The notes: generated by a model from the letters alone, not told the origin. A DNA stretch of 64,000 nucleotides from Kineothrix sp. IPX-CK (GCF_039134705.1 NZ_CP146256.1:1116001-1180000), one strand, 5' to 3'. Positions 16,472 to 26,690 are shown, numbered from the stretch's first letter. Numbers and translations: made by a program.

Positions 16472-18280
16472 ATGAAACGGAAAAGGAAAGGGTGCCTTTT
16501 TGCATTCTGTGTCAGCATGATATTAAATATGATAACTTCCGTTCCGGCGCTGGCATCAGAAAGCAGTGCGGTAGATTTGACTCAGGAGGAAAAAGGGTAT
16601 CTGGAGGAAAAGAAAGTTCTCATAGTCGCAGTAGTTGACGGATGGCAGCCTTACATGTACAAAAGCAGCGAGGATACTTATTCAGGCTTTGCCTTGGATA
16701 TATTGGAAGACTTGCAGAAACAAAATGAAATATCAATACGATATGTGGAAGCGGAAGATTATGGGAAGGCCCTTGAATTGTTGAAGAGCGGTCAGGCCGA
16801 TATCGCCGCCTTTATGGAGAAGGAAGGCCTTCAAGAGGATGTTCAGAAGGGCTTTGTCCCCTATATGACTGCGCCCGTACAGATGATTACGGGAAATAAT
16901 GTGGTGCTATTTGAAGATCGGAATTTGAAGGCGGCCGTACCGACGGGCGCCGATTGCATAAATTTTGAAAATTATGGAAAAATTGAGCGAACGGAATTTC
17001 CATCGCTGGAAGATTGTTTTAAGTCGGTAAAGAAAAGACAGACGGATTTTATCGTGAGTGATTTTTATACGGTTGAGTCGCTTACGCGCTATATGATGGC
17101 TCAGACAATAATGGTAAAGAATATTCCGGACGCCTATGTGACGATAGGATATTTAACCGGAGAATCGGAGATCATCCTGCAGGGGATTCTGGAAAAATTG
17201 CGGGGGAGCATATCAGAGGCAGAAGTGGTGGATAGTCTGGCACTTCATGGCGATCGCCTTTCAAATGAATCGAATATTATAAAATTTATATACAATAATA
17301 CTTTTATTATATTTAACGGTGTACTCATATTCATTTTTTCTGCAATAGTTATTTTACTCTTATACATAAAAGTGCATGCGGAGAGGCAAAGCGAACTGCA
17401 CGGTCATGAACAGAGTTATCAGCTTCTTGCGGATACCTTTGGTCAGGCGGGTATGGAGTATGATTTTCTAAATGACAGATTAGTGCTTTTTGGAATTAGA
17501 CATGATGAAATAGATATACCTGAGGTAGTGGAGAACCTCCATGAGAAATTGGAGAACCGGGAGCTTCGCATTACGCTGACGAAGGAAGAATTCGATAAAT
17601 TCTGTATGAACAGCGAACCGGGCAAGACCTATCAGACAGAATTCCAATGCGGCATGCGGGGAGAGGGATGGAACTGGTTCAGTATGATATATATCGTAGT
17701 GGGCAGTGAGGAGTCGCGCCGTATGCAAAGGAGACTCCTGGGCGTCTTGGTGGATGCGCAGAAGCAGCACCAGACTCAGGAGAAATTATTGGAGATCGGG
17801 CAGTACGATAAGCTAACGAAGGTTTTCAACCGGGCGGGAGCGGAGGCTCTGCTTGTACAGGCGCTGCAGAATTTGGGCGAATATTCGCAGAATGTATTTC
17901 TGCTGATGGATGTGGATAAGTTCAAACAAATTAATGATAGCTATGGACATTTGTACGGAGATGAGGTACTTCAGGCACTGGGCCGGAATATGCAGGAAAT
18001 CTTTCAGGGAGATACGATTGTCTGCCGTTGGGGCGGCGATGAGTTCATCATGTTCGTCAGAGGGCCCGGAGCGGAGGATGAGCTGCTTAGAAAGCGTGTC
18101 GAGGAGCTTCGCCGAAGGATGAAGGAATTTCAATACGATGGAGTGGCGTATCCCATCGGTCTTAGTATAAGCGGTGTGGTGCCGAAAAAAGGAATGTCAC
18201 TTGAGGGCCTGTTTAAAAAAGCGGATAAAATGCTGTATCAGATAAAGCAAGAAGGACGTGACGCTTTTCGTATTCAATAG
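16472..18280 (+). CDS. Membrane diguanylate cyclase with extracellular solute-binding sensor
   Basis: 602 residues. An N-terminal signal segment (FAFCVSMILNMITSVPALA) precedes a family-3 solute-binding domain (about 45-245) outside the cell. A membrane helix (about 275-295) leads to a degenerate PAS-like region (about 310-430) and a C-terminal GGDEF domain with intact RWGGDEF, so it should make cyclic-di-GMP from two GTP. The architecture implies that binding of an amino acid or related small ligand outside sets cyclase activity. GAAAGTAGGGAGCTT precedes the ATG. It begins a region rich in cyclic-di-GMP genes. Confidence 0.88.
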   Translation: MKRKRKGCLFAFCVSMILNMITSVPALASESSAVDLTQEEKGYLEEKKVLIVAVVDGWQPYMYKSSEDTYSGFALDILEDLQKQNEISIRYVEAEDYGKALELLKSGQADIAAFMEKEGLQEDVQKGFVPYMTAPVQMITGNNVVLFEDRNLKAAVPTGADCINFENYGKIERTEFPSLEDCFKSVKKRQTDFIVSDFYTVESLTRYMMAQTIMVKNIPDAYVTIGYLTGESEIILQGILEKLRGSISEAEVVDSLALHGDRLSNESNIIKFIYNNTFIIFNGVLIFIFSAIVILLLYIKVHAERQSELHGHEQSYQLLADTFGQAGMEYDFLNDRLVLFGIRHDEIDIPEVVENLHEKLENRELRITLTKEEFDKFCMNSEPGKTYQTEFQCGMRGEGWNWFSMIYIVVGSEESRRMQRRLLGVLVDAQKQHQTQEKLLEIGQYDKLTKVFNRAGAEALLVQALQNLGEYSQNVFLLMDVDKFKQINDSYGHLYGDEVLQALGRNMQEIFQGDTIVCRWGGDEFIMFVRGPGAEDELLRKRVEELRRRMKEFQYDGVAYPIGLSISGVVPKKGMSLEGLFKKADKMLYQIKQEGRDAFRIQ

Positions 18281-18298
18281 GAATAGGGAAGAGGAAGA

Positions 18299-19201
18299 AT
18301 GATTAACAAGGTCGGTTTGAAAGAGGATATGGTACATGGAACAGTGAAGTTTCCTCTTGCCGTATATTACTGGCAGAAGACGGGGGAACGGTTTGCGGTA
18401 AAGCTTCACTGGCATGAAGAAACTGAGATCATCTATCTCGTGAGCGGCAGATTCAACGTGAACGTCAACATGAAAAAGTATAAACTGCAAGGTCCGGTCA
18501 TTTTATTTGTGGGTGCGGGCGATATCCATTCCATAGAGGGAGAGCCGGGCGGTCTGGAAAATGCAGTGGTATTCGATATGAAGATGCTCAGCTTCGAGCA
18601 GTTGGACGGTGTGCAGCTGCAGATTATAACTCCTCTGTTGGAAAAGCGCATGCAGTTTCCTCAAATCGTTACAGACGATAATCCGATATGGGAAGAGCTT
18701 AAGAGGCTCTATGAAGAGGTGCTTTCGGAGTCAGAAAAAGAAAATCCCGCTTCCCGCATGAAAGCTAAGGCGTATTTGTATGAAATGCTGGCTTATCTTT
18801 ATGAAAACGGAAGCTTCGTCAACATGGAAAATGCCGGCGATTATAACAGCGAGAAGATCAATAATATAAAAAAAGTCCTGGGATTCATTCAGGAGCATTA
18901 TAATAGACGGATTACGGGCAAGGATATGGCCCAGCTCATCGGTATTAACGAGCAGTATTTTTGCCGGTATTTTAAAAAGATTACAGGAAAGACTCCCACT
19001 ATGTATATCAATGAGGTAAGAATCGAGAAGGCGGCGTGCTTTCTCCAGCAGACCGACCGAAAGATTATAGATATCGCCATGGAGTGCGGCTATGATAACA
19101 TGGGATATTTTATCAAGCGTTTTAAAGAGCAAAAAGGTTTGTCTCCTTCTGAATACAGGGCGAAAAGTCAAAATAGTGTAATAATTGGTCAGAATAGATA
19201 A
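18299..19201 (+). CDS. AraC family regulator with cupin sensor
   Basis: 300 residues. The N-terminal cupin half has LHWHEETEIIYLVSGRF and a GDIHSIEGE turn; the C-terminal AraC double helix-turn-helix starts near residue 195 (HYNRRITGKDMAQLIGINEQYF, and DIAMECGYDNMGYFIKRFK). Proteins of this plan usually activate sugar-use genes, and the alpha-glucosidase gene follows 67 bases later on the same strand. It starts 18 bases after the diguanylate cyclase gene with GAAGAGGAAGA upstream. Confidence 0.88.
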   Translation: MINKVGLKEDMVHGTVKFPLAVYYWQKTGERFAVKLHWHEETEIIYLVSGRFNVNVNMKKYKLQGPVILFVGAGDIHSIEGEPGGLENAVVFDMKMLSFEQLDGVQLQIITPLLEKRMQFPQIVTDDNPIWEELKRLYEEVLSESEKENPASRMKAKAYLYEMLAYLYENGSFVNMENAGDYNSEKINNIKKVLGFIQEHYNRRITGKDMAQLIGINEQYFCRYFKKITGKTPTMYINEVRIEKAACFLQQTDRKIIDIAMECGYDNMGYFIKRFKEQKGLSPSEYRAKSQNSVIIGQNR

Positions 19202-19268
19202 AGAATGATAGGATATATGTTCATATAATGTAATTACCATGGATTGACAGAAAGGCAGGGTAAGTTAT

Positions 19269-20942
19269 ATGAATATGAGAAAACAATGGTGGCATGAAAA
19301 GGTAGCATACCAGATATATCCTAAGAGCTTCAATGATACCGATGGTGACGGAATCGGGGATATCAGAGGCATTATCGAGAAACTGGATTATTTGAAAGAG
19401 CTGGGAATCGACATTATATGGATTTCACCTCTTTATCAGTCGCCCTTTGTGGATCAGGGCTACGATATTTCGGATTATTATAAGATAGATCCGGTATTTG
19501 GAACGATGGAGGACTTCGACGAGCTTCTTTTAGAAGCGAAGAAGAGGGATATGTATATCCTCATGGATTTGGTAATCAACCACTGTTCCGACAAACATGA
19601 ATGGTTCCAAAGAGCACTTGCGGATCCTTACGGCGAATATGCGGATTATTTTTATTTTGAAAAAGGCAAAGACGGCAATCCGCCCAGCAATTACCGCTCC
19701 TATTTCGGAGGAAGCGTATGGCAGCAGGTGGAAGGAACCGACTTATACTATCTCCATTTATTCGCCAGGGAACAGCCCGATTTGAACTGGGAAAACCCGA
19801 AGGTACGGAAAGAACTGTACCGGATGATCAATTGGTGGCTGGATAAGGGGCTGGCAGGCTTTCGTATCGATGCGATCATAAATATAAAGAAGGTGGTAAG
19901 CTTCCCTTCTTATGAACCTGACGGAGACGACGGTCTGGTCAGATGTACGAGAATGGTGGAGGAGGCGGAGGGAGTAGGCGATTTTCTCCAGGAGCTTAAG
20001 CGGGAAACCTTTGAGAAACACCATGCGTTTACTGTGGCGGAAGTATTTAATATGAAAGAGGACGAGCTTAGAGAATTTATCGGGGAGGAAGGACATTTTT
20101 CTACCATGTTCGACTTTTCGCCTCTTTCCGTAACCTTTGGAGAACACGGCTGGTATGACGCGCCGGAATTCGACTTCGGCAAATGGAGAGAAGCGTTGTA
20201 TGCATCCCAGAAGGAATGCAGGAATGTGGGCTTTTTGGCGAATATCATAGAGAATCATGATGAGCCCAGAGGGGCATGTACTTATCTTCCAAAGTATGCG
20301 CTAAACGACAATGGTACCAAGATGCTTGCCACTACCAGCATTCTGCTGCGGGGACTGCCGTTCCTTTACCAGGGACAGGAAATCGGCATGAAAAACTGCA
20401 TGATGGACAGCATCGAAGAATATAATGATATTGATACCGTAAATCAGTACGAGCTTGCAAGAAGGGCCGGATTATCCGATGAGGAAGCACTCAAGGTATG
20501 CTTCAGGCATAGCAGGGACAACGCAAGAACCCCGATGCAGTGGAGCGGAGAGGACAATGCGGGGTTTACGGAAGGGACTGCATGGATTAAGATAAATCCA
20601 AACTATAGGGAGATTAACGTAAAGGCGCAGGAGAAGGATGCAAAGTCAGTGCTCTCTTACTATAAAAATCTAATAGCTCTTAGAAAATCGGAGGTTTATA
20701 GTGAAATATTTACTTACGGCGATTTCCAGCCGGCCTTCGAATCGGAGGAAATGATACTCGCTTACTATAGACAAGCGGAAGACAGACGAGTCCTCATTGC
20801 GGCGAACTTCGGTGAAGAGGAGGCTTTACTTAACGTAGGCGGAGCGGGGAAAATGCTGCTATGTAATATGGAGGATATAGAGAACCGAGACAGCAGACTG
20901 CTTCTTCCCTCTTGCGGAGTGGCAGTAATAGAATTGGTGTAA
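19269..20942 (+). CDS. GH13 alpha-glucosidase / oligo-1,6-glucosidase
   Basis: 557 residues, the usual size for intracellular GH13 alpha-glucosidases. Starts WWHEKVAYQIYPKSF, with the catalytic regions GFRIDAI (nucleophile Asp about 200), VAEVF (acid Glu about 257) and ENHDEPR (Asp about 330), and region I DLVINHCSD. No signal peptide, so it cleaves imported isomalto- or malto-oligosaccharides, or possibly trehalose-6-phosphate. The preceding AraC regulator is the likely controller. A strong hairpin follows. Confidence 0.9.
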   Translation: MNMRKQWWHEKVAYQIYPKSFNDTDGDGIGDIRGIIEKLDYLKELGIDIIWISPLYQSPFVDQGYDISDYYKIDPVFGTMEDFDELLLEAKKRDMYILMDLVINHCSDKHEWFQRALADPYGEYADYFYFEKGKDGNPPSNYRSYFGGSVWQQVEGTDLYYLHLFAREQPDLNWENPKVRKELYRMINWWLDKGLAGFRIDAIINIKKVVSFPSYEPDGDDGLVRCTRMVEEAEGVGDFLQELKRETFEKHHAFTVAEVFNMKEDELREFIGEEGHFSTMFDFSPLSVTFGEHGWYDAPEFDFGKWREALYASQKECRNVGFLANIIENHDEPRGACTYLPKYALNDNGTKMLATTSILLRGLPFLYQGQEIGMKNCMMDSIEEYNDIDTVNQYELARRAGLSDEEALKVCFRHSRDNARTPMQWSGEDNAGFTEGTAWIKINPNYREINVKAQEKDAKSVLSYYKNLIALRKSEVYSEIFTYGDFQPAFESEEMILAYYRQAEDRRVLIAANFGEEEALLNVGGAGKMLLCNMEDIENRDSRLLLPSCGVAVIELV

Positions 20943-20975
20943 GAGTTAAAATAATACATATAATTTCAGCAATAC

Positions 20976-21021
20976 AAAAGACATGTGGAACCGGAAGAAT
21001 GGTTTTATATGTCTTTTTGTG
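20976..21021 (+). terminator. Terminator after the alpha-glucosidase gene
   Basis: A fully paired 17-base stem (with wobble pairs): 20976-20992 against 21001-21017, eight-base loop, followed by further T residues. Confidence 0.85.
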
Positions 21022-21052
21022 TAAAAAGACGGTCAGAGTCAGGGAGAGTTAC

Positions 21053-22249
21053 ATGAAAAAAGCTTTAACGTATTTAGGCCTGTGTCCGGGCGGAAGGTAT
21101 GGAAAAGACGTGGAGAAAGAATTATTTTACTATTCGAAGCAGTCGTATCACATTATGCGGTTCATAATCTGCGCATGCGAATTTGTGCTGATATTCCTGT
21201 CGGCGAGGAAAACGGAAGGCATTTTCAGTGCGGAAACGGAAATGGGCTATTTCCTTTTGTACGCGGGAATGCTGGCAGTAACGGTGGCTTTTATAGGACT
21301 GGATATTCTATGGGAAGTGAAGAAGTTTAAACGGTATACCTTTTATAGAAATCTGGGCTTTGTTTATGTGATGCTTACAGCGATATGGGCCTGCGGAATC
21401 ACGCTGTTCGACCGCTTCCGGGGGGATGGTCTGACCGTATATACCTATATGCTTTTGATGATTGCAGCGCTTGCTGTGCTGGAGCCATGGCAGAGCATTC
21501 TGACTTTTTCGTCGGCCTTCGTCGTATTCAGTGCAGGGCTTCCTTATTTTCCTGCCCCTGCCGGGGAAGAGAATATCTTTTACCAGAGAATGAACGGCTT
21601 TTTTATTGCCCTTATTTCTGTTGTGGTCTCTGTTTACTTCAATTGGTATAGAGCGAAAAATTATAAGAACCAGAAAATCATCGACGAACAGAACAAAGAG
21701 CTTTCCATGGCCAATGAGCGCCTGAATCGAGAAATCATCGTGGACAGTCTGACCGGATTATATAATCGACGCTATTTGGCGGAAATCGTGCATCTGCGTT
21801 TCCATGACAGCATAGACAAAATGGAGAAAAAGCCGTTAGCCTGTTTGATGCTGGATATAGATTATTTTAAGCAGTATAACGATACGTACGGACACCAGCA
21901 AGGGGATGAGTGTCTGGTAAAAATATCAAAAATCATGAAACAGTGCCTTCCTGCGGATACGGCGAAAATCGTACGTTACGGTGGGGAGGAATTCGTTATC
22001 TTCATCTTTGGCTGCACAGATGAGCAGGCCCTTGACTACGCAGAAAATCTGCGGGAAGCGGTGGAAAAGAGCCATTTTGAAAGGCAGGATACGGTACAGG
22101 AATTCCTTACGGTCAGTATAGGAGTATACACGGGGATTCCCGACAGTGCAGACAATTCTGAAATGCGCGGCTTTATCTGCAAGGCGGACGAAGCCTTATA
22201 CGAAGCGAAGCGGGCCGGGAGAAACTGTGTAAAGGTATGTGGGAAATAG
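21053..22249 (+). CDS. Membrane-bound diguanylate cyclase (GGDEF)
   Basis: 398 residues from ATG 21053, with AGGGAGAG upstream; earlier starts would overlap the terminator hairpin. About six hydrophobic helices in the first 190 residues form a membrane sensor, followed by a short coiled linker and a GGDEF domain with intact RYGGEEF and LDIDYFKQYNDTYGHQQGD. No inhibitory RxxD is seen at the usual place. Predicted to make cyclic-di-GMP; signal unknown. Confidence 0.88.
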   Translation: MKKALTYLGLCPGGRYGKDVEKELFYYSKQSYHIMRFIICACEFVLIFLSARKTEGIFSAETEMGYFLLYAGMLAVTVAFIGLDILWEVKKFKRYTFYRNLGFVYVMLTAIWACGITLFDRFRGDGLTVYTYMLLMIAALAVLEPWQSILTFSSAFVVFSAGLPYFPAPAGEENIFYQRMNGFFIALISVVVSVYFNWYRAKNYKNQKIIDEQNKELSMANERLNREIIVDSLTGLYNRRYLAEIVHLRFHDSIDKMEKKPLACLMLDIDYFKQYNDTYGHQQGDECLVKISKIMKQCLPADTAKIVRYGGEEFVIFIFGCTDEQALDYAENLREAVEKSHFERQDTVQEFLTVSIGVYTGIPDSADNSEMRGFICKADEALYEAKRAGRNCVKVCGK

Positions 22250-22276
22250 GGGGCGTATTAACGCCCTCTTTTTTTA
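22248..22276 (+). terminator. Terminator after the diguanylate cyclase gene
   Basis: GGGGGCGT pairs with ACGCCCTC over a four-base loop, then TTTTTTT. It begins at the stop codon. Confidence 0.88.
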
Positions 22277-22412
22277 CATTGATTTTACCCAATCTTAACA
22301 TAAGAAGGATAGCTGTAAAAAGATAAATATATTACGATGGAAAGCAATAACATCTATGGAATGAAATGGGTAAAGAATACTCATTAGGAAATGCAAAGGA
22401 GATAATATAATA

Positions 22413-23078
22413 TTGAAGCAGATTACATATAAGATGATAAAGGATTCGGAGGAAATAAACGCCTATATAAAGAAAGGGAATGAAACTCTCGGGACCATGG
22501 GATATACGGAACATTCGGAGCGGCATGCGGCGAAGGTAGCGGAGATGGCGGGGAAAATTTTAAGGGAATCGGGATATGGAAAAAATGTTATAGAACTGGC
22601 TAAGATCGCAGGATATATGCACGATATTGGAAACAGCATAAACCGTTCGGATCACGCCCATAGCGGCGCACTGATGGCATTTCAGATATTGCGCGATATG
22701 GGAATGGATTATAAGGATATAGCAGTGGTGGTAAGCGCTATCGGGCAGCATGATGAAAGCACAGGAATGGCAGTGGACGAGGTGTCGGCAGCGCTGATAC
22801 TGGCGGATAAGACCGATGTACGGAGAAACCGGGTGAGAAATCAGAATATTTCTACCTTTGACAAGCACGATAGGGTAAATTACGCAGCCATATCTTCCGA
22901 GCTTGAAATCCATGCGGATAAAAAAGTAATCCGGCTGAATATAGAGTTGGACGAAGAAATTTGCTTTATTATGGACTATTTTGAAATATTTCTGCAAAGA
23001 ATGCTGATGTGCAAAAGAGCGTCGGAGATCCTCGGTATGCAGTTCAAACTAAATGCAAACGGCAATAAAATCTGTTGA
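22413..23078 (+). CDS. HD-domain phosphohydrolase
   Basis: 221 residues from TTG 22413 (AAAGGAG ten bases upstream). Metal-binding residues of the HD superfamily are visible: H in SERHAAKV, the HD pair in GYMHDIGN, a later H in DHAHSGALM, and QHDES. The C-terminal third is beta-rich. Standalone HD proteins act on nucleotides or phospho-compounds; with cyclic-di-GMP genes on both sides a nucleotide second messenger is a reasonable guess. The end abuts or overlaps the next gene. Confidence 0.8.
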   Translation: MKQITYKMIKDSEEINAYIKKGNETLGTMGYTEHSERHAAKVAEMAGKILRESGYGKNVIELAKIAGYMHDIGNSINRSDHAHSGALMAFQILRDMGMDYKDIAVVVSAIGQHDESTGMAVDEVSAALILADKTDVRRNRVRNQNISTFDKHDRVNYAAISSELEIHADKKVIRLNIELDEEICFIMDYFEIFLQRMLMCKRASEILGMQFKLNANGNKIC

Positions 23079-23092
23079 GAGGCAAAGCGAAG

Positions 23093-24832
23093 ATGGTAGA
23101 CTGGAAGCTGGAACTGGACGATATTATTGAGAGGAAGAGGATAAGGTCGGTATTTCAACCGATTGTATCCCTGCGGGATGGAGACATTCTCGGATTCGAG
23201 GCACTTAGCCGTATTATAGGTGATTCCGCAATCGAAAATATAGAAGTGCTGTTCGAGCAGGCGGTACTGCAAGGACGAATCTGGGAATTGGAGAAGCTAT
23301 GCAGGGCAAAGTCCTTAAGTACGCTGTTTGAAACAAGAAGGTACAAGAAAAAGCTGTTTTTAAATGTGAACCCTCTTGTAATGCACGATACGAAATTCCG
23401 GCAGGGATTCACGAAGGAGCATTTGGATACTTATCATGTTTCCTCGGAGCAGGTAATTATAGAGATAACGGAAAACAGCTCGGTCGAGGAAAGCGAAGCA
23501 TTTCAGGCAACGGTTGTGCACTATAAGGAACAGGGATATGAAATCGCGCTGGATGACGTGGGCTCCTGCTATTCCGGACTGAACCTGATCTGCGACATAA
23601 AGCCTCATTTTCTGAAGCTGGACAGGAAATTAGTACAAAACATTCACAATGACGGAATGAAACGTGCCCTGATAAAAAGTCTGGTGGGACTTACCGATAG
23701 TCTGGGAATGTTTTTGATAGCAGAAGGAATTGAGGCGGAGGAGGAGCTGGATGCGCTTATAGAAATGGGTGTTCACTATGGTCAGGGCTTTCTGCTTGGC
23801 CGTCCCGGAGAGATAATAGACACACTGGATCAACAAGTACTTTCTATCATAAAGAAATGCAATGCGAGGAAAAACAGTGGAATTCACCTGGGTGTGGAGA
23901 AATATTACATCGGTAATATCAGTACCTTTGGTAAGACGGTTCCCTTTCACATGATGGTGGAAGAGGTCGCTGTGTTATTCGATAAGAATCTGGATATTCA
24001 GGGTGTAACGATAATCGATAATAACAATAGGGCTATGGGAATCGTAACGAGGGACAGGCTGAGTCAGTGCCTGGGGGGAAGATACGGTTTCAGCCTCCAT
24101 CAAAGGAAAAAAATCGGTTCCATCATGGAAAAAAAATTTTTGATGGTGGACTGCATGACATCCATCAGCTCTGTCGCAAACAGTGCCATGGAAAGAGAAA
24201 ACGAATGCCTCTACGACTTCGTAGTAGTGACTAACGGAGGAGAATATGCCGGGATAGTAACGGTCAGAGACCTTCTTCAAAAGACGATAGAAATTGCAGT
24301 AACTACAGCAAAATTACAAAATCCGCTAACGGAGCTGCCGGGAAACCTCTTAATAGAGGAGGAAATCGAAAAGGCGATACGAAGCGAGGAAAAATATACG
24401 GTGGTATATTTCGACTTGGATAATTTCAAAGCATTTAATGACGTTTATGGTTTCGGAAAGGGCGATTTGGCAATCAAGGAATTTGCCAGGATATTGAAGA
24501 GCAATATATCCGAAGAGGACTTTGTAGGGCATATCGGAGGCGACGATTTCGTAGCCATATTCAAGCATCATAACTGCGAATATCTTTGCACGAGAATCAT
24601 AAAGGATTATGAGGAAAAAGTGCATAGCTATTATTCTCCGGAGGACCGCAGGAACGGATATATTGAAACCCCTAACAGACAAGGAGAGATGGAGCGTTTT
24701 CCGCTGTTGTCGGTAACGGCGGCCATGGCTGACAATAGGGAAAAAAGCTATTCCTCTGTGGAGGAAATATCGGAACTTTTGGCAGCGAGAAAGAAATACA
24801 AAAAAAATCAGAAGGGGAAAGTGGCAATGTAG
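23093..24832 (+). CDS. EAL-CBS-GGDEF dual cyclic-di-GMP protein
   Basis: 579 residues from ATG 23093; the frame is also open to a TTG at 23075. EAL domain about 15-240 with all expected residues: FEALSRI, LNVNP, IEITENS, ALDDVG, LKLDRK, AEGIEAEEE and YGQGFLL. A CBS pair follows (about 275-405, with GVTIIDNNNRAMGIVTRDRL), then GGDEF with HIGGDDF in place of GGDEF. EAL hydrolyses cyclic-di-GMP; the GGDEF half may be active or serve as a GTP sensor. The CBS pair could bind adenine nucleotides. No membrane helix, so cytosolic. Confidence 0.88.
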   Translation: MVDWKLELDDIIERKRIRSVFQPIVSLRDGDILGFEALSRIIGDSAIENIEVLFEQAVLQGRIWELEKLCRAKSLSTLFETRRYKKKLFLNVNPLVMHDTKFRQGFTKEHLDTYHVSSEQVIIEITENSSVEESEAFQATVVHYKEQGYEIALDDVGSCYSGLNLICDIKPHFLKLDRKLVQNIHNDGMKRALIKSLVGLTDSLGMFLIAEGIEAEEELDALIEMGVHYGQGFLLGRPGEIIDTLDQQVLSIIKKCNARKNSGIHLGVEKYYIGNISTFGKTVPFHMMVEEVAVLFDKNLDIQGVTIIDNNNRAMGIVTRDRLSQCLGGRYGFSLHQRKKIGSIMEKKFLMVDCMTSISSVANSAMERENECLYDFVVVTNGGEYAGIVTVRDLLQKTIEIAVTTAKLQNPLTELPGNLLIEEEIEKAIRSEEKYTVVYFDLDNFKAFNDVYGFGKGDLAIKEFARILKSNISEEDFVGHIGGDDFVAIFKHHNCEYLCTRIIKDYEEKVHSYYSPEDRRNGYIETPNRQGEMERFPLLSVTAAMADNREKSYSSVEEISELLAARKKYKKNQKGKVAM

Positions 24833-24855
24833 AAAAATGTGTTGGCACTTTCCCC
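24814..24855 (+). terminator. Hairpin at the end of the EAL-CBS-GGDEF gene
   Basis: GGGGAAAGTGGCAA (24814-24827) pairs with 24842-24855 with one mismatch, enclosing the stop codon. No T run follows, so it may stabilise the transcript rather than end it. The remaining gap to 25080 holds nothing else I can support. Confidence 0.5.
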
Positions 24856-25080
24856 GATTCCAATTCGTCTAACCGGCGCCGGCACAGTCGGGCTGTCCAG
24901 TTCATCCACGTCTTTCGATTCTCCAAAGAAAAAAGTATGCAGCTGCATAACATATAAAGTTAAGATATATTCTATTGATTTTATTTGATATGGCATTTAC
25001 ACTACAAACTATAGATGTGCAGAGAAGGAATATAAATTCTTGACCGAGGAATGCAAAAAACCGGCTGATGGGAGGAAGGA

Positions 25081-26640
25081 ATGAAAGGCGAAAGTTCAAG
25101 AAAAACTATATTTATATTATGCATAACAGTAATTCTGCTTTTTGTTTTCGGATATATATTTATATTTTGGAATGTTAAACTGATCATTCAGCCCAATGAT
25201 GGGCAGACTAATACCAAAATCGACGTGGATACGCGCCCACTGTTTTCGGAAGTTGAGAAACTGATAATAAATAAAATGAGACAAGGGAAGATTCCCGGAT
25301 TGTCAGTGGCGATTGTTAAAGACGGAGAAACGGCATATAAAGCGGGATTCGGCTATGCCAATATTGAGACTGGCGAGAAAGTTACATCCGATACATTATT
25401 TCAACTCGCTTCAAACAGCAAGGCTTTTACAGCTCTCGGAGTGCTGCAGCTGCAAAAAGACGGTCTAATAAATCTGGAGGAGCCTGTTTCGAAATATATA
25501 CCATGGCTGAAATTCCTTTATAATGGTAAAGAAACCGACGTGGCCATTGCAGAATTTCTGTATCACACAAGCGGAATCTCATCCAATACGATTTACAGGA
25601 TTCCTGAACTGGATGAAGAAGAGGATGATGCAATTGAAAAGACCGTCAGAACGATTGTTGGTCTGGAATTAGCAAGCAGGCCTGGTACTAAATACGAATA
25701 TGCAACCATTAACTATGATGTTTTAGGACTGCTTATCGAAAGAGCCTCGGGGGAAAATTATGAAGATTATATTCAAAAACATGTGCTTGATGCCGCAGGA
25801 CTACACGATACCTATATGTTTAAAAGCAAGGCTGATGCAATCAATCTGGCATCCGGATATAAAGCCGGTTTCTTATTGCCGCAGCATTACAATGCCCCTT
25901 GGTATGAGGGTAATAAACCGGCGGGATATATCATTTCGAGTGCCGGTGATATGGCTGCATGGCTGAAAATTCAGATGGGCACAAGCGAATCCTCTTTACT
26001 GGATACAAAATTAATTGTTCAATCACAATATCCCAATCTCAATGTGGATACTTTTGGAGATGGAATGGCCTATGCTGCCGGCTGGATAGTATACGATAAT
26101 GCGGGGACAGAAATTCTTCACAGCGGTTCCAATCCTAATTTTTCTTCATTTATTATATTTAGACCAGAAGAAAAAACGGGCGTGGCAGTTTTATGTAATA
26201 CAAATACGACGTACGCTATGGATATTGCTCAATCTATTATAAAACTTTTCTCTGACAGTCAAAGTAGCTATATAAGTGTGGCAGATTATAATCAAAAGAT
26301 AGATCAGGTTTGCACAGCGATAATTTTCGTATTGTTCTTTGTTATATGTGTAAACTTATACTCGCTTATAAGTTCAATTTACCGGTTTGTAACAAAGAAA
26401 GAAAAGTTCTGTTCACTAAGTAGGAAAATTGTTATTAAAATATCTGTTATATCGATTATCTTTGTCATGATAAGCTGTATCGTATATTTTTTGCCGGGAT
26501 TTTTATTTAATGGTGCCACATGGCGTTACATGATCGTATGGTATCCTGTTACCGTGGGAATTCTATTATATTCAATCTATACATCATTATTTTTATTATT
26601 ATGCAATAGTTTAATGAAGACTTTTCGCACTATGTGTTAG
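25081..26640 (+). CDS. Membrane-anchored serine hydrolase (beta-lactamase/class C-like)
   Basis: 519 residues. One N-terminal helix (about 10-32), then a penicillin-binding-protein-like domain: SNSKAF gives the S-x-x-K nucleophile motif, YATINYD the Y-x-N motif, and HSGSNP the third H-x-G motif. Three hydrophobic helices close the protein (about 415-515). The catalytic part should face outside. Such proteins act as D-amino-acid peptidases, esterases or in wall remodelling; beta-lactam resistance is not implied. GGGAGGAAGGA precedes the ATG. Confidence 0.85.
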   Translation: MKGESSRKTIFILCITVILLFVFGYIFIFWNVKLIIQPNDGQTNTKIDVDTRPLFSEVEKLIINKMRQGKIPGLSVAIVKDGETAYKAGFGYANIETGEKVTSDTLFQLASNSKAFTALGVLQLQKDGLINLEEPVSKYIPWLKFLYNGKETDVAIAEFLYHTSGISSNTIYRIPELDEEEDDAIEKTVRTIVGLELASRPGTKYEYATINYDVLGLLIERASGENYEDYIQKHVLDAAGLHDTYMFKSKADAINLASGYKAGFLLPQHYNAPWYEGNKPAGYIISSAGDMAAWLKIQMGTSESSLLDTKLIVQSQYPNLNVDTFGDGMAYAAGWIVYDNAGTEILHSGSNPNFSSFIIFRPEEKTGVAVLCNTNTTYAMDIAQSIIKLFSDSQSSYISVADYNQKIDQVCTAIIFVLFFVICVNLYSLISSIYRFVTKKEKFCSLSRKIVIKISVISIIFVMISCIVYFLPGFLFNGATWRYMIVWYPVTVGILLYSIYTSLFLLLCNSLMKTFRTMC

Positions 26641-26661
26641 TGAAAGTAATATCAAAAAAGG

Positions 26662-26690
26662 TTGACATTGTCCGCTGCTTTTAATAAACT
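26662..26690 (+). promoter_or_regulatory. Promoter for the trpB2 gene
   Basis: TTGACA (26662-26667), 17-base spacer, TAAACT (26685-26690), 57 bases before the start codon. Confidence 0.6.

Noticed and set aside
25081..26640. Beta-lactam resistance gene
   Set aside because: S-x-x-K, Y-x-N and H-x-G motifs occur in many serine hydrolases; the added membrane helices point to a different role.
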